Source of the DNA: Chromatiaceae bacterium
GTDB taxonomy: Bacteria > Pseudomonadota > Gammaproteobacteria > Chromatiales > Chromatiaceae
Length of the DNA stretch: 64,000 nucleotides
Reading direction: 5' to 3'
NCBI GenBank assembly: GCA_024235215.1
Contig: JACKMU010000003.1
Span: 62,001-126,000, forward strand
Shown here: positions 45,213 to 55,088 of the stretch, one piece after another
Layout of the letters: every line of letters starts with the position of its first letter
Numbering within the stretch: the first letter of the stretch is position 1
Notes under the pieces: model-generated
What the model was told of the DNA's origin: nothing
Database searches by the model: none
The model's input: the letters and a program-made list of their open reading frames with translations, nothing else
Made by a program: the position numbers and the translations under genes

Positions 45213-45577
45213 AAGCCTAGTACATCCGCAGATAAAAATTCTGATAGCTTTCAGCAGGCAGATGTGTTTACTCCACATAAAACCGGAGCAGCCTGTCCGA
45301 TACCCTGGGCTCCCGGAAAATCGACGGGGGTAAGAGGAGGAGTTCGCCGGGCCATTCCTGCAGGCAGCGTCAGATCAGAGCGACGAGCGACTACTGGCAT
45401 CTTCGCCAGCAACGGGAAAGAGGATTCATGCTGTCGCTACTCTCCCAATCAGCGCACATTGAGCCCAATCGCTCTGGAGCGCTTCGCCTGCAACGCATCC
45501 TCCCTGTTCATACCCGACCTCAGCTCCTCCGTTCTAGCTTCTCTCTGCGGGATGGGGTGAGTTACCTGACTGGCCGC

Positions 45578-46120
45578 TTACGTGTTTTTGAGGTAGTTCA
45601 CCAGCGTCTGGAAACGTATCTGGTCGGGCGACTCGAACACCGGGTCGTCGTGTTTCGGCAGGTTGGCACTGATCTCCGCCCAGTCCGTTTCGGTCAACTC
45701 CGCTTCAAGTAGCGGAAACACCTCCCGCTCTTCCAGGGCCAAGTGAAGATGCTGCAGCGCGATATACTCTCTACCCTGAGTCTCGAGCTCGGCGCGACTC
45801 ATCACCGCCTCGTGCAGAATTCCCTCCAGAGAGTGGCGGAAAGTCCGGGTGAGCTGAGCGAGATTACTGTGCTGCCTGGCGAGGCGTGCAAACAGTTCAT
45901 CATGCCCTTTTATGCGTTTTTGCGCGATCCCGTAAATCAGATTCTCCAACGGATGATGACCCTGATCGGCAAATGCCTCCAGGTACTCCATCAACTCGAT
46001 CTTGAGATCGAAATCAGACTCCCTACCCGCAAAGAAGTCATCCAGCTGCTGGGTCAGCATGGCCAGGATTTTCTCCAGATTGCGATGATCTCGCGACAGT
46101 TGTTCGAGTTGTTTATGCAT
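45578..46120 (-). CDS. Hemerythrin-domain protein
   Basis: 180 aa. Four-helix hemerythrin-like fold with ligand candidates in DHRNLEKIL (about residue 11), ADQGHHPLENLIYG (about 53-66) and LQHLHLALEEREVFPLLE (about 123-140), which gives the H...HxxxE...HxxxE pattern of a diiron site. Cytoplasmic. May sense or buffer oxygen, NO or iron. It lies downstream of the K+ channel gene on the same strand, 53 bases away. Confidence 0.9.
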   Translation of the reverse strand: MHKQLEQLSRDHRNLEKILAMLTQQLDDFFAGRESDFDLKIELMEYLEAFADQGHHPLENLIYGIAQKRIKGHDELFARLARQHSNLAQLTRTFRHSLEGILHEAVMSRAELETQGREYIALQHLHLALEEREVFPLLEAELTETDWAEISANLPKHDDPVFESPDQIRFQTLVNYLKNT

Positions 46121-46173
46121 AATGCCGGCGTCTCCTGTGATTGCTGTTGTTTGGCTTTATACTGTAATCCACC

Positions 46174-47889
46174 TCAACTTTCAGCACTGTTTGTACGGTT
46201 GAGTTTAAGTGATCGCCAAAACCAGCTCCGTGGCTTGTTCTCTCCGGTCAGCACATAGTCAAGCGCATAGTAGTTCTGCAGCGTCCAGCCCATCCGGTCG
46301 GCGGCGCTGCGCTTGCCGCAAAACAGCACGCGGTCGGTCACTTTCAGGTGGGTATCCAACGGTGGCAACATCATCCTGGCACCATGCCGGATGATCATCA
46401 ACGGAATGGTGGGCAATACCCTCTCCCGATCACGCGGATCCCGGGTCAGGTCGCTCAGATGAACCACCCGACCGTGCGCCAGCGCGCCGGAGACTGCGAG
46501 TGCCGAGTCGGAATCGATATGCAATTCCCACACCTCCGGCCGCTCGTTATCAACCAGCAGTGCGATTCTCTTTACCAGATCACAGGCCCACGCTTCATCC
46601 TGATACATGGCGAGCCCGATAAAATCGTGCAACAGCGGGGTACCGAGCATCACCCTGATCCGGTTGGCGATGATGGAACTGGGGTGCATGATGATGTCGG
46701 CACCGACGGCGTCGAATATCTGGGTATTGTCCAGATTGCTCTGCCGCGCAACCACGAACAGATTGGAGGTCAACTCTCTGGCAGTCATGATGATCGAAAG
46801 GTTGTTCGCATCGTCATCCGTGCCGGCAACCAGGCCGACCGCCTTCCCGATACCCGCCTCTTCCAGGGTAACCGCCTCGGTACCCCGGCCTTCGATCAAA
46901 ACACCATCGGGGGGACTGTTCACCCGCTTGCTGACATCCACCACGACTGGGTCTATACCCTCCTCTTTCAACCGCTGGTAGACCGCCCGTCCGAAACGAC
47001 CGTAACCGCAGACGATCCAGTGCCCTCTTTTCGGAGGGTAGACAGGCTCTCTCAACGACAGATCCCGGTTGCCGGCAAGCCACTCCTGAAGCAGGTAGAG
47101 ACCCGGAGCCTGGAGTGCGGTGGCAAGATGCAATGCAAAAGTGTCGAACGGGTTGACGATATAGTCGGTGCCAAAAGAGCGCATGTTCGCTTCGACATCG
47201 TGTGAATCGGCGCGGCAGATCACCTTGATGCGCGGATGGAGCAATTTACTGGTGATGGCAACTTTCAGATTCGCCTTGTTGACGTTGGTCAACGCCACCA
47301 CACCCTGACAGAGTGGATGCTTTAGCCCGGCATCGATAAGATGCTGCGGCCGCCGTGCATCAGCGCATAGCGCAGGCACAAATTGCCGCAGGTTCTCCAG
47401 TTCAAGCGAATCGATACGCTCCTGGTCGTTATCAATGGTAACCACATCCTGATGTCTATCCGTGAGGCTGCGAATCAGTGCGCTGCCGGTTTCACCGTAG
47501 CCGCAGACGATGTAGAAGGGTTTCAGCTGAGCGCGCACACGGCGGGCAAAGCGGCGTTCTATCAGTGCCTGGCGGAAGGTACGCTCCTGCACCAGTGCGA
47601 GTAGTTTACCGATAGCATAAAACCAAACCACCACCGAAGCGTAGAGAGAAAAGGTAACCCAGAGCCGCTGTCCGTCGGTGAACGCGTAGGGTATTTCGCC
47701 AAATCCGATGGTGGTGGACATGAAACTGACGAAATAGAAAGCGTGAAAAAAATCCATATACCAGAGGTTGCCGGCATCGTCCTGACCCGGAATCAGGGTA
47801 AGTCCGAGCGTTGCCACCGCGTGTGTCACTACCAGGATCAGCAGCGGTCGGCGCATGCGCCTGAAGGCGAGGAAAACGATGTTATCCAT
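46174..47889 (-). CDS. Potassium channel with tandem RCK/TrkA domains
   Basis: 571 aa. Two membrane helices (LLILVVTHAVATLGLTLI and LWVTFSLYASVVVWFYAIG) flank a pore with the filter TIGFGE (about residue 62). Two RCK units follow: YIVCGYGETGSALI (about 130) and WIVCGYGRFGRAVY (about 293), Rossmann-type nucleotide sites GxGxxG, each with a TrkA-C part. GFG rather than GYG is present in the filter, as in some bacterial channels. 24 bases after the DUF6394 gene, so likely one operon with it. Confidence 0.9.
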   Translation of the reverse strand: MDNIVFLAFRRMRRPLLILVVTHAVATLGLTLIPGQDDAGNLWYMDFFHAFYFVSFMSTTIGFGEIPYAFTDGQRLWVTFSLYASVVVWFYAIGKLLALVQERTFRQALIERRFARRVRAQLKPFYIVCGYGETGSALIRSLTDRHQDVVTIDNDQERIDSLELENLRQFVPALCADARRPQHLIDAGLKHPLCQGVVALTNVNKANLKVAITSKLLHPRIKVICRADSHDVEANMRSFGTDYIVNPFDTFALHLATALQAPGLYLLQEWLAGNRDLSLREPVYPPKRGHWIVCGYGRFGRAVYQRLKEEGIDPVVVDVSKRVNSPPDGVLIEGRGTEAVTLEEAGIGKAVGLVAGTDDDANNLSIIMTARELTSNLFVVARQSNLDNTQIFDAVGADIIMHPSSIIANRIRVMLGTPLLHDFIGLAMYQDEAWACDLVKRIALLVDNERPEVWELHIDSDSALAVSGALAHGRVVHLSDLTRDPRDRERVLPTIPLMIIRHGARMMLPPLDTHLKVTDRVLFCGKRSAADRMGWTLQNYYALDYVLTGENKPRSWFWRSLKLNRTNSAES

Positions 47890-47913
47890 CGTGCGAATGA
47901 GCCTGACGAAAAA

Positions 47914-48297
47914 TCAACGCCGTAACATGACCGTTTCGATCACCAGCAGCACCACCGAGACCACATTAGCGAGCATCGCCCCACCCGAGAGCGATACGAT
48001 GCTGGCGGTCACCCCGGGGGTGAGGCCGGTCTCGGTGACATGCTCGGCAACCGCCCAAACCAACACCGCCACGAGCAGTTGCAGCACCGCCACCAGACTG
48101 GTGGCAAGCAGCACCGCGCCCATCTGCGTGCGATCGCCAAACTTCAATACAGTGGCGATCAGGTTGACCACCACCACCGCGAAGAGTTCGTAGACATGAT
48201 GGTGCTCCGGATTGTCCAGCTCACCGACGAAAAATCCGAAATTCAGCGTCAACGCCAGTACGATAAAAAAACCGAATACGACCTTCTCCGGGTTCAT
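47914..48297 (-). CDS. DUF6394 family membrane protein
   Basis: 127 aa from ATG 48297 (AGGAGTTG about 6 bases upstream); the open frame continues to 48420 but without homology. Three or four membrane helices, beginning MNPEKVVFGFFIVLALTLNFGFF and containing HHHVYELFAVVVVN (three His). DUF6394 proteins are usually linked to K+ channels of the same kind, as here. Possibly an accessory subunit (inference). Confidence 0.85.
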   Translation of the reverse strand: MNPEKVVFGFFIVLALTLNFGFFVGELDNPEHHHVYELFAVVVVNLIATVLKFGDRTQMGAVLLATSLVAVLQLLVAVLVWAVAEHVTETGLTPGVTASIVSLSGGAMLANVVSVVLLVIETVMLRR

Positions 48298-48937
48298 GGT
48301 CAACTCCTGCAAAATGGTGCAAGTGCCGGTGCTCCTGCTCGATTGAGACAGACCACAGCGGCTCATGGAAGCTACCGGTCGGTTCAGGGCTGGGTAACCG
48401 GCCGCTACCTGTTGGATCATAAATGTTCGATCATACGCTATCCTCGCGCCGGCCGGGAACGGTGCGTCATGTTCACGCTCTGCTCTCCTCCATGAAAGTA
48501 ACCCGACAACAGCTGGTGTCGAACTGGCAGGCAGGGGGTCACATCCATCGACGCTACTTTGCTGGTGAGTCGGAAGCAGCTACGGAGATACCCAGGCGAG
48601 TGTGATCCAGTTCACGCATACTGTTCCTATTGGTAACACTTTCCTGTTACCTCACCGGACATAACGCTACATTTTGTAACGCACCGCCCCACCCTCATGT
48701 CACAGACCCGATGTGATTCACCTGATGAATCAACGAAGTGTGAATATTGGCTTGGTTCGTGCTATAAATTCCGGTAGATGCTAAGGAGAAAATACATATA
48801 AATCTGAAGGTTTAGCCAGACAAGCTGTTGTTCCCGCGTTGCGCTGACACGATTCCGCGCAGTGCGACACGGGTCCATCGGATGGTGATCCGAAGCATCG
48901 GTCACAGATAATTCAAACTATTGGAGAGGGCAGTTTA
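48298..48937. other. Regulatory gap between the channel operon and the symporter operon
   Basis: About 640 bases, divergent. No gene is supported. It holds a small dyad GGTAACACTTTCCTGTTACC (about 48631-48650) and the sigma-54-type promoter at 48747. The leader from about 48775 to 48937 has GC-rich stretches with possible small hairpins near 48840-48880. Confidence 0.4.
48747..48763 (+). promoter_or_regulatory. Sigma-54-type promoter before the symporter genes
   Basis: TTGGCTTGGTTCGTGCT has GG and GC at the exact 10-base spacing and three mismatches to TTGGCACG-N4-TTGCT. It lies about 175 bases before the DUF4212 start. TATAAA at 48763 could instead be a sigma-70 -10, but no -35 with normal spacing was found. 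Carboxylate uptake genes of this kind are often under sigma-54 or SLC5-kinase control. Confidence 0.45.
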
Positions 48938-49204
48938 ATGAGCACACCTCAAGCAACGTCGGGGGAGGCCTACTGGAAGGCCAACCTTCGGATAATCATC
49001 ATTCATTTGGTGGTCTGGGCATTCGTGTCCTATTTCTGCGGCATCATCCTACGGCCAGTCCTGTCTGGCATTCCGGTCGGTGGTACCGACCTCGGTTTCT
49101 GGTTCGCCCAGCAGGGTTCGATGTTCATATTCATCGCGCAGATATTCATCTATGCCGCGCAGATAGGCAAACTTGACCGTCAGTTCGACGTTCACGAAGA
49201 CTGA
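48938..49204 (+). CDS. DUF4212 symporter small subunit
   Basis: 88 aa with two membrane helices (IIIIHLVVWAFVSYFCGIIL and GSMFIFIAQIFIYAAQIGKL). It matches the DUF4212 small subunit found upstream of VC_2705-type Na+:solute symporters. Ribosome site GGAGAGG before ATG 48938. The symporter gene begins 17 bases after its stop. Confidence 0.93.
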   Translation: MSTPQATSGEAYWKANLRIIIIHLVVWAFVSYFCGIILRPVLSGIPVGGTDLGFWFAQQGSMFIFIAQIFIYAAQIGKLDRQFDVHED

Positions 49205-49221
49205 GCGAGGAGTCTAAATCT

Positions 49222-50952
49222 ATGGATCTTCAAACATTAACATTCATTGTAGTTGGCGCGACCTTCGCTCTCTATATCGGCATCGCCATCTGGGCCAAAG
49301 CCGGAAGCACGGGCGAGTTCTACGCCGCCGGCCGCGGTGTCCACCCGGTCGCCAACGGTATGGCGACGGCCGCCGACTGGATGTCCGCGGCATCGTTCAT
49401 CTCGATGGCCGGACTGATCGCCTTCATGGGCTACGACGGAGCGCTGTTCCTGATGGGCTGGACCGGCGGCTACGTGCTGCTGGCGATGCTGCTGGCACCC
49501 TATCTGCGTAAATTCGGCAAGTTCACCGTGCCGGAGTTCATCGGTGACCGCTACTACTCCCAGATCGCACGTATAGTGGCGGTGCTTTGTCTGATCGTCG
49601 CCTCACTCACCTACGTCATAGGTCAGATGAAGGGTATCGGCGTAGCCTTCTCCCGCTTCTTGGAGCTGGATTACGAGACCGGGTTGTTCATCGGCATGGG
49701 TATCGTCTTCGTCTACGCGGTACTGGGCGGCATGAAGGGTATCACCTACACCCAGATCGCCCAGTACGTGGTGTTGATCATGGCTTACACCATCCCGGCG
49801 ATCTTCATCTCGCTGCAGTTGACCGGCAACGTAATTCCGCAGATGGGTATGTTCAGCAACCTGTCGGACGGTACTCCGCTGCTGGCCAAGGTCGATGCGA
49901 TCGTCGCGGACCTGGGTTTTCCCCAATACACGGCGCAGAAGACCAGCACACTGAACATGGTCTTCTACACCTTCTCGTTGATGATCGGTACCGCCGGTCT
50001 GCCCCATGTGATCATCCGCTTCTTCACCGTACCCAAGGTGCGTGATGCGCGCTTGTCCGCCGGTTGGGCACTGGTCTTCATCGGCATCCTCTACACCACC
50101 GCGCCGGCCGTGGGCTCCATGGCCTTCTACAACCTGGCCAACACGGTACAGCCGGGACCGGTCGCATCTGCCGACGGTGCCATGCTGTATGAGTCCCGTC
50201 CGCAATGGTTCAAGAACTGGGAGACCACCGGTCTGCTCAAGTTCGAGGACAAGAATGGTGACGGTCGCGTACAGTACCGTAAGGGTGACGACAACGAGCT
50301 GACCGTAGACCGTGACATCATGGTGCTGGCCAATCCGGAAATCGCCGGGCTGCCCAACTGGGTGATCGCAGTGGTGGCCGCGGGTGGTCTTGCTGCCGCA
50401 CTCTCCACCGCCGCGGGTCTGCTGTTGGCGATGTCCACCGCCATCTCCCACGACCTGTTGAAAGGCATGTTCGCCAAAGGCATATCGGAGAAGAATGAAC
50501 TGCTGGCAGCCCGTATCTCGATGGCTGCGGTGATTGCGGTCGCTGGATGGTTTGGTCTGCATCCGCCAGGATTTGCCGCTCAGGTGGTGGCGCTGGCCTT
50601 CGGACTGGCCGCCTCCTCGATCTTCCCGGCGCTGATGATGGGTATCTTCAACAAACGGGTCAACAACACCGGTGCCGTGCTCGGCATGCTGGCCGGACTG
50701 TTGTCCACCCTGATCTACATCTTCTGGTTCAAGGGTTGGTTCTTCGTCCCCGGCACCGAGATGCTGCCCAACAAGCCGGAAAACTGGTTCCTGGGTATCC
50801 AGCCAGAGGCCTTCGGCACCATCGGCGCGGCGATCAACTTCGCTGTTGCAATCATGGTCTCCAAGGTTACCAAAGCACCGCCGGAGCATATTCAGCATCT
50901 GGTGGAAGACATCCGTACCCCGAGAGGAGCAGGTGCCGCTACCGGCCACTAA
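49222..50952 (+). CDS. Sodium:solute symporter, VC_2705/ActP-like (carboxylate/acetate)
   Basis: 576 aa SLC5-type transporter with about 13 membrane helices; family text YAAGRGVHPVANGMATAADWMSAASF and GIVFVYAVLGGMKGITYTQIAQ in the first half. A soluble insert (about residues 315-370) contains DKNGDGRVQY, a calcium-binding EF-hand-like loop, which is a known trait of this subfamily. Na+-driven uptake of acetate or a similar short organic acid is inferred from homology to ActP. Paired with DUF4212. The downstream terminator closes the two-gene unit. Confidence 0.93.
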   Translation: MDLQTLTFIVVGATFALYIGIAIWAKAGSTGEFYAAGRGVHPVANGMATAADWMSAASFISMAGLIAFMGYDGALFLMGWTGGYVLLAMLLAPYLRKFGKFTVPEFIGDRYYSQIARIVAVLCLIVASLTYVIGQMKGIGVAFSRFLELDYETGLFIGMGIVFVYAVLGGMKGITYTQIAQYVVLIMAYTIPAIFISLQLTGNVIPQMGMFSNLSDGTPLLAKVDAIVADLGFPQYTAQKTSTLNMVFYTFSLMIGTAGLPHVIIRFFTVPKVRDARLSAGWALVFIGILYTTAPAVGSMAFYNLANTVQPGPVASADGAMLYESRPQWFKNWETTGLLKFEDKNGDGRVQYRKGDDNELTVDRDIMVLANPEIAGLPNWVIAVVAAGGLAAALSTAAGLLLAMSTAISHDLLKGMFAKGISEKNELLAARISMAAVIAVAGWFGLHPPGFAAQVVALAFGLAASSIFPALMMGIFNKRVNNTGAVLGMLAGLLSTLIYIFWFKGWFFVPGTEMLPNKPENWFLGIQPEAFGTIGAAINFAVAIMVSKVTKAPPEHIQHLVEDIRTPRGAGAATGH

Positions 50953-50982
50953 CCCACTTGGCTAAAGATGTATTGTAGAATG

Positions 50983-51010
50983 GACCCCGCCTCGTGCGGG
51001 GTCTTTTTTT
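50983..51010 (+). terminator. Rho-independent terminator after the symporter gene
   Basis: GACCCCGC/GCGGGGTC (50983-50990 and 50996-51003), a perfect 8-bp stem around TCGTG, followed by TTTTTTT (51004-51010), 31 bases after the stop. The most convincing intrinsic terminator in the window. Confidence 0.92.
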
Positions 51011-51183
51011 GGGGGGGATCAGGCGAACGCCAACCATACCTCCCAAATCTGGGTAAGAATTGTTGTTTATGCTGGCGGCGTTACGAGAGAGAATAACCAC
51101 CTTCCCTGATGGAATCTCTAACAATGAGCGGATGACGAGAGCACAACTTCGAATTAGGTAAAGGTTACTGTCCAGAAAAATAG

Positions 51184-53040
51184 ATGGATATCGAATTACT
51201 AGAAATCAGAGATTTTCTCGCGGCAAATCACCCATTTGATCAACTGCCTGAAGCCGCATTGTCAGAGCTGCCCACCCGATTGCAGGTACGCTATTTTCGG
51301 CGTGACACCGTCATCTCCGAAACCAACAGTCTCGACAACTATCTCTATCTTATCCGCACTGGTGCGGTCGAGATGTTCAGTGCGGAAAATGAGCTGCTGG
51401 CACGACTGGGTGAAGGGGATGTCTTCGGTTACCGTGCCTCACGCCGTCCCAATCAGATTGAACACCACTGCACCGCACTGGAGGATGCACTGATCTATCA
51501 GCTGTCGGCACAGGATGTCGACCGCCTCTGTGAACACCACACCCAATTCGCCTATTTTTTCGGCAGCGTGGTCGGAGACCGGCTGCGTGATGCGGTCAGT
51601 CATGCCGCGCAGGTGACCCATTCGCAGGTCAACCTGATCACCACACCGATCAGCGAGTTGCTCAAACGTGAGCCGGTGAGCATCTCCCCTTCAGCCAGCA
51701 TCTACGAGACCGCAAAAAAAATGGCCGAAGAGCGCGTCTCATCGATTCTGGTGATCGCCAAAGGGCAACTGGCGGGTATCGTGACCGATCGTGATCTACG
51801 CAATCGGGTCGTGGCCGAAGCGCTGGATGTCAATCTGCCGATCACGGAAATCATGACTTTCAACCCGACCTCGCTGAAGGAGGACGCCTTCGCCTTTCAG
51901 GCGCAACTGCATATGGCCCGGCACAACATCCATCACCTGCCGATCACCCGGGGTGAGGGGATCGCCGGGATGATCACCGCGACCGATCTGACCAAACATC
52001 AGACTACCTCGGTCGTCTACATGGTGAGCGACATCTTCAAGCAGGACAATATCCAACACATGCGGGAGGTGGCCGATAAAATCCCCGATCTGCTGGTCAA
52101 CATGGCCGCTGCCGAAGCGAGCGCCGACAGCGTCGGACATGTGATCACGTCGATCACCGACGCCATCACGACACGCCTGCTGCAGTTGGCCGAGGAGCGG
52201 CTGGGAGCCCCGCCGGTACGCTATGTCTGGGTTGCGGCTGGTTCCCAAGCACGCAACGAGCAGACCGCCAAGTCGGACCAGGATAACTGCATGATTATCG
52301 ACGACACTTACGACCCCAAGCTGCATGGCGACTACTTCAAGGAGCTGGCCAAGTTTGTCTGCGATGGTCTGAACGCCTGCGGCTACGTCTATTGTCCTGG
52401 CGAAATGATGGCGACCAACGATAAATGGCGCCAGCCACTGCGGGTATGGAAGGAGTATTTCAGCAACTGGATCACACAACCTGAACCGATGTCGCTGATG
52501 TTGACTTCAGTCTTCTTCGATATGCGCCGCGTCTATGGCTCACGCAACTTGTTCCGGGACATCGCCGATCACGCACTGGAAATGACACGAGGTAACAGAA
52601 TCTTTCTCGCATTCATGTCGGGCAATGCGCTGTCGCATCAGCCACCGATCGGTTTCTTTCGCAATTTTGTTCTGATCAAGGGGGGCGAGCACAATCAAAC
52701 TTTTGACGTCAAACACAACGGCATTGTCCCGATCGTCGATCTTGCCCGTGTCTACAGTCTGGCTGCCGGTAGTAAGTCAGTAAACACCCTGGACCGGCTG
52801 GAGGTGGTTGCCGAAGGCGGCGAGATCACTTCGGAAGGGGCACGCGATCTCAAAGATGCACTGGAGTTTATCTCTTATCTGCGAATTCAGCATCAGGCGC
52901 GTTTGATCAAAGCGGGCCAACCCGCCGATAATTTCATGTCACCCGATCATCTGTCACACTTCGAGCGCAACCACCTGAAAGATGCATTTTCGGTGGTGCG
53001 CTCCATGCAGAACGTTCTCAGCCAGCGCTATAAGATGTAA
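51184..53040 (+). CDS. cNMP-binding/CBS/DUF294 nucleotidyltransferase protein
   Basis: 618 aa. Domains: cyclic-nucleotide-binding-like (about 15-130), two CBS repeats (about 155-275, VSSILVIAKGQLAGIVTDRDL and HHLPITRGEGIAGMITATDL), DUF294 nucleotidyltransferase (about 300-430, GSQARNEQTAKSDQDNCMI, the GlnD-like GS...D-x-D pattern) and a DUF294 C-terminal helical domain. Cytoplasmic. Such proteins neighbour acetate symporter genes; regulation of the transporter by nucleotidylation or nucleotide sensing is inferred. A shorter paralogue without the cNMP domain is at 59577. Confidence 0.9.
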   Translation: MDIELLEIRDFLAANHPFDQLPEAALSELPTRLQVRYFRRDTVISETNSLDNYLYLIRTGAVEMFSAENELLARLGEGDVFGYRASRRPNQIEHHCTALEDALIYQLSAQDVDRLCEHHTQFAYFFGSVVGDRLRDAVSHAAQVTHSQVNLITTPISELLKREPVSISPSASIYETAKKMAEERVSSILVIAKGQLAGIVTDRDLRNRVVAEALDVNLPITEIMTFNPTSLKEDAFAFQAQLHMARHNIHHLPITRGEGIAGMITATDLTKHQTTSVVYMVSDIFKQDNIQHMREVADKIPDLLVNMAAAEASADSVGHVITSITDAITTRLLQLAEERLGAPPVRYVWVAAGSQARNEQTAKSDQDNCMIIDDTYDPKLHGDYFKELAKFVCDGLNACGYVYCPGEMMATNDKWRQPLRVWKEYFSNWITQPEPMSLMLTSVFFDMRRVYGSRNLFRDIADHALEMTRGNRIFLAFMSGNALSHQPPIGFFRNFVLIKGGEHNQTFDVKHNGIVPIVDLARVYSLAAGSKSVNTLDRLEVVAEGGEITSEGARDLKDALEFISYLRIQHQARLIKAGQPADNFMSPDHLSHFERNHLKDAFSVVRSMQNVLSQRYKM

Positions 53041-53292
53041 TTTCACCCTGTCTTTGGATGGCAGCCGTAATTCAACGCAAAGAGATGTTTACGATAGTCT
53101 ATTTTCATCCATGTCGACACGCTCTATCGATGAGTGTTGTCAGCCTGCTACGGCTGGGGCGAGTCTTACTGTGCTTGAGATTGGCTGCATTTGAAATAGT
53201 CCTTATGGCTTCCGTTCCCCCTCCAAACCGATTCATCACCAAACCAACCCTGCGCCAGATTCCGCGCCACACCGTGAATAGGGTGAGGTGAT

Positions 53293-53991
53293 ATGTCGAT
53301 CTGGAAATTTCTGTTCAATCTCGATGAGCGGCGCAACTGGTATCTGCGCAAGATGCCGGAGGGCCCACTGCGCAGTTACTACGAATCAAGCTTTCCCGCT
53401 AACGACACAGACTGGCGGCAGGTGGACTATCTCGCGCTCGATTTCGAAACAACCGGATTGGACAAGCGAAAAGATGAGATCCTCAGCATCGGTTTCGCAC
53501 CGATACGTGGCCAGAGTATACGCTTGAGCGAAGCGGATCACTTCCTTGCCCGCCCGGTCAGCGCGATTCCCGAAGCATCTGCCGTGATTCACGGCATCCT
53601 GGATGACACCGCGTCGGTGGCACGACCACTGGAAGAGGTACTGCCACGGCTGTTGAAGGCGCTCGAGTCGAAGGTGCTGCTGGCCCACCATGCGGCGATC
53701 GAGTACGAGTTTTTGAGTTGCGCCTGCAAGAAAATCTACGGCTATCCATTCATCGGACCTGTAGTGGATACGCTGGCGCTCGAAGTCCGCATCTTTCGCA
53801 GCATGGACAAACCGATACGTTCAGGAGATCTGCGCCTGGATAAGGCACGGCAACGCTACAACCTGCCCCGCTACCCGGCACACAATGCGTTGATCGACGC
53901 CATCGCGGCCGGTGAGCTGTTTCTTGCCCAAGGCACCTATAGAAGAAAGAGACGTCCGCTGCAATTGAAGGATATGACAGTCATCACCTGA
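53293..53991 (+). CDS. DEDDh 3'-5' exonuclease (DnaQ-like)
   Basis: 232 aa. Exonuclease motifs DFETTGLD (about residue 51), HHAAIEYEFL (about 135) and HNALIDAIAAGEL (about 197-209) give the D, E, D, H, D set. Lacks the polymerase-binding tail of DnaQ. This gene commonly follows the DUF294 gene in symporter clusters, though no mechanistic link is known. ATG 53293 is 252 bases after the DUF294 stop; GGTGAGGTG is just before it. Confidence 0.9.
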   Translation: MSIWKFLFNLDERRNWYLRKMPEGPLRSYYESSFPANDTDWRQVDYLALDFETTGLDKRKDEILSIGFAPIRGQSIRLSEADHFLARPVSAIPEASAVIHGILDDTASVARPLEEVLPRLLKALESKVLLAHHAAIEYEFLSCACKKIYGYPFIGPVVDTLALEVRIFRSMDKPIRSGDLRLDKARQRYNLPRYPAHNALIDAIAAGELFLAQGTYRRKRRPLQLKDMTVIT

Positions 53992-54067
53992 TCCGCACCT
54001 GGTACACCCCGTAACAATGCCCCGGTTCCAGCAGTATATCGGTATATCGAGTTTCCGGACACACTCG

Positions 54068-54751
54068 TTAGATAATACGCCTGCCCCCCGATCCTTTATC
54101 CTCCCGCTGGTCCACACCTAACGCCACACCCAACAGATTATCCACCAATCGCAGACCGACACGGCGCGCCATAAACAACAGAAACAGGAACTGCGCACCG
54201 TAGATGAAGAGATAGGCGCTGACCAGATTGAAAGGGATCCCACGGTTGACCGGCCAGGCAAGCAGAAATAAAAGCAGGAAGAGCAGTGCGATCAGATAAA
54301 AGTCCCGTTGCATCAGCCACTGGCTATAGGTGCTCAGAATCACCGGATGATCCTGATACTTGGGGTAGAGGCGGTGCCACGTCTGCAGTTGCATGCTGTG
54401 ATTGAAACCGGAATCTCTCACTTCAGGGAATGCGGCCAGCAGTTCGGACGTTTCAAACGGTTGCTTGCGAGTCGTCAGAAAGGCGTTGAAAGCCGGGTGG
54501 GGGTACTCCCAGCGCCAATAGAGCAGGCGATTTTTCCACTGCTCGTCGAGAAACCTGGTGAGGAGCACCCCGCCGAGCGCAATCACGGTACCCAGCAGCG
54601 CCGCTACTTCAGTCATCGGTGACAACTTGTTCCAGTGGGCCAGACTGAGTAAAAACGCATCCGCGCCGAAGGGGAGATGCAGAATAAACATGTAAAAAAT
54701 TATCCCGTTAAGTAGCGCAAAAGCGCCTATCAGCGGTGTGTACAATCTCAT
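54068..54751 (-). CDS. Uncharacterised integral membrane protein
   Basis: 227 aa with four predicted helices: two near the N-terminus (LIGAFALLNGIIFYMFIL, AALLGTVIALGGVLL) and two near the end (FYLIALLFLLLFLLAW, LVSAYLFIYGAQFLFLLF). Between them is a soluble cytoplasmic region with WRWEYPHPAFNAFL. No family recognised. It converges on the exonuclease gene. Confidence 0.75.
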   Translation of the reverse strand: MRLYTPLIGAFALLNGIIFYMFILHLPFGADAFLLSLAHWNKLSPMTEVAALLGTVIALGGVLLTRFLDEQWKNRLLYWRWEYPHPAFNAFLTTRKQPFETSELLAAFPEVRDSGFNHSMQLQTWHRLYPKYQDHPVILSTYSQWLMQRDFYLIALLFLLLFLLAWPVNRGIPFNLVSAYLFIYGAQFLFLLFMARRVGLRLVDNLLGVALGVDQREDKGSGGRRII

Positions 54752-55088
54752 TTTGGCTGTTATCTCTTCGGAACGGGCCGGTCGCTAAACGACAGGCGGA
54801 TCAAAAGCACTCCATTTCACGTCATTCGGGCGTAATTGACAACCTCCGGCTTGCCGCATGCAATCCTAGGAGCCGGTCAAAGTCGGTGTCCGGTGATAAA
54901 TTTCACCTGTTGTCATTGAGCGGCGCGTGGATGCTCCGTATGCTCAGACTAAGCTGCTATCCAGAGAGTCTTTGGTCTCTCTGAATCCAGACCTGTGCCG
55001 AAATGACGAGGTTTACAGTAAACCCCTGTTTCCCGACAGACACTGAATTGATGAAACGGCCTGCCGATTGCGCTCTGGCGTTGCAACC
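54752..55088. other. Gene-free gap
   Basis: 337 bases between two minus-strand genes. No supported ORF, RNA or clear hairpin was found. It should hold the promoter of the 54751 gene. Confidence 0.5.

Noticed and set aside
45162..45560. 132-aa open frame after the barrel gene
   Set aside because: It begins inside the terminator-like hairpin, lacks a ribosome site and reads as low-complexity Ser/Arg/Pro sequence.
48763..48768. Sigma-70 -10 TATAAA before the symporter genes
   Set aside because: No -35 at normal spacing; the overlapping sigma-54 match with exact GG/GC spacing is preferred, though not proven.
49603..50949. 448-aa minus frame opposite the symporter gene
   Set aside because: Shadow frame, very rich in His, Gln, Asp and Gly as expected from reverse translation of membrane segments.
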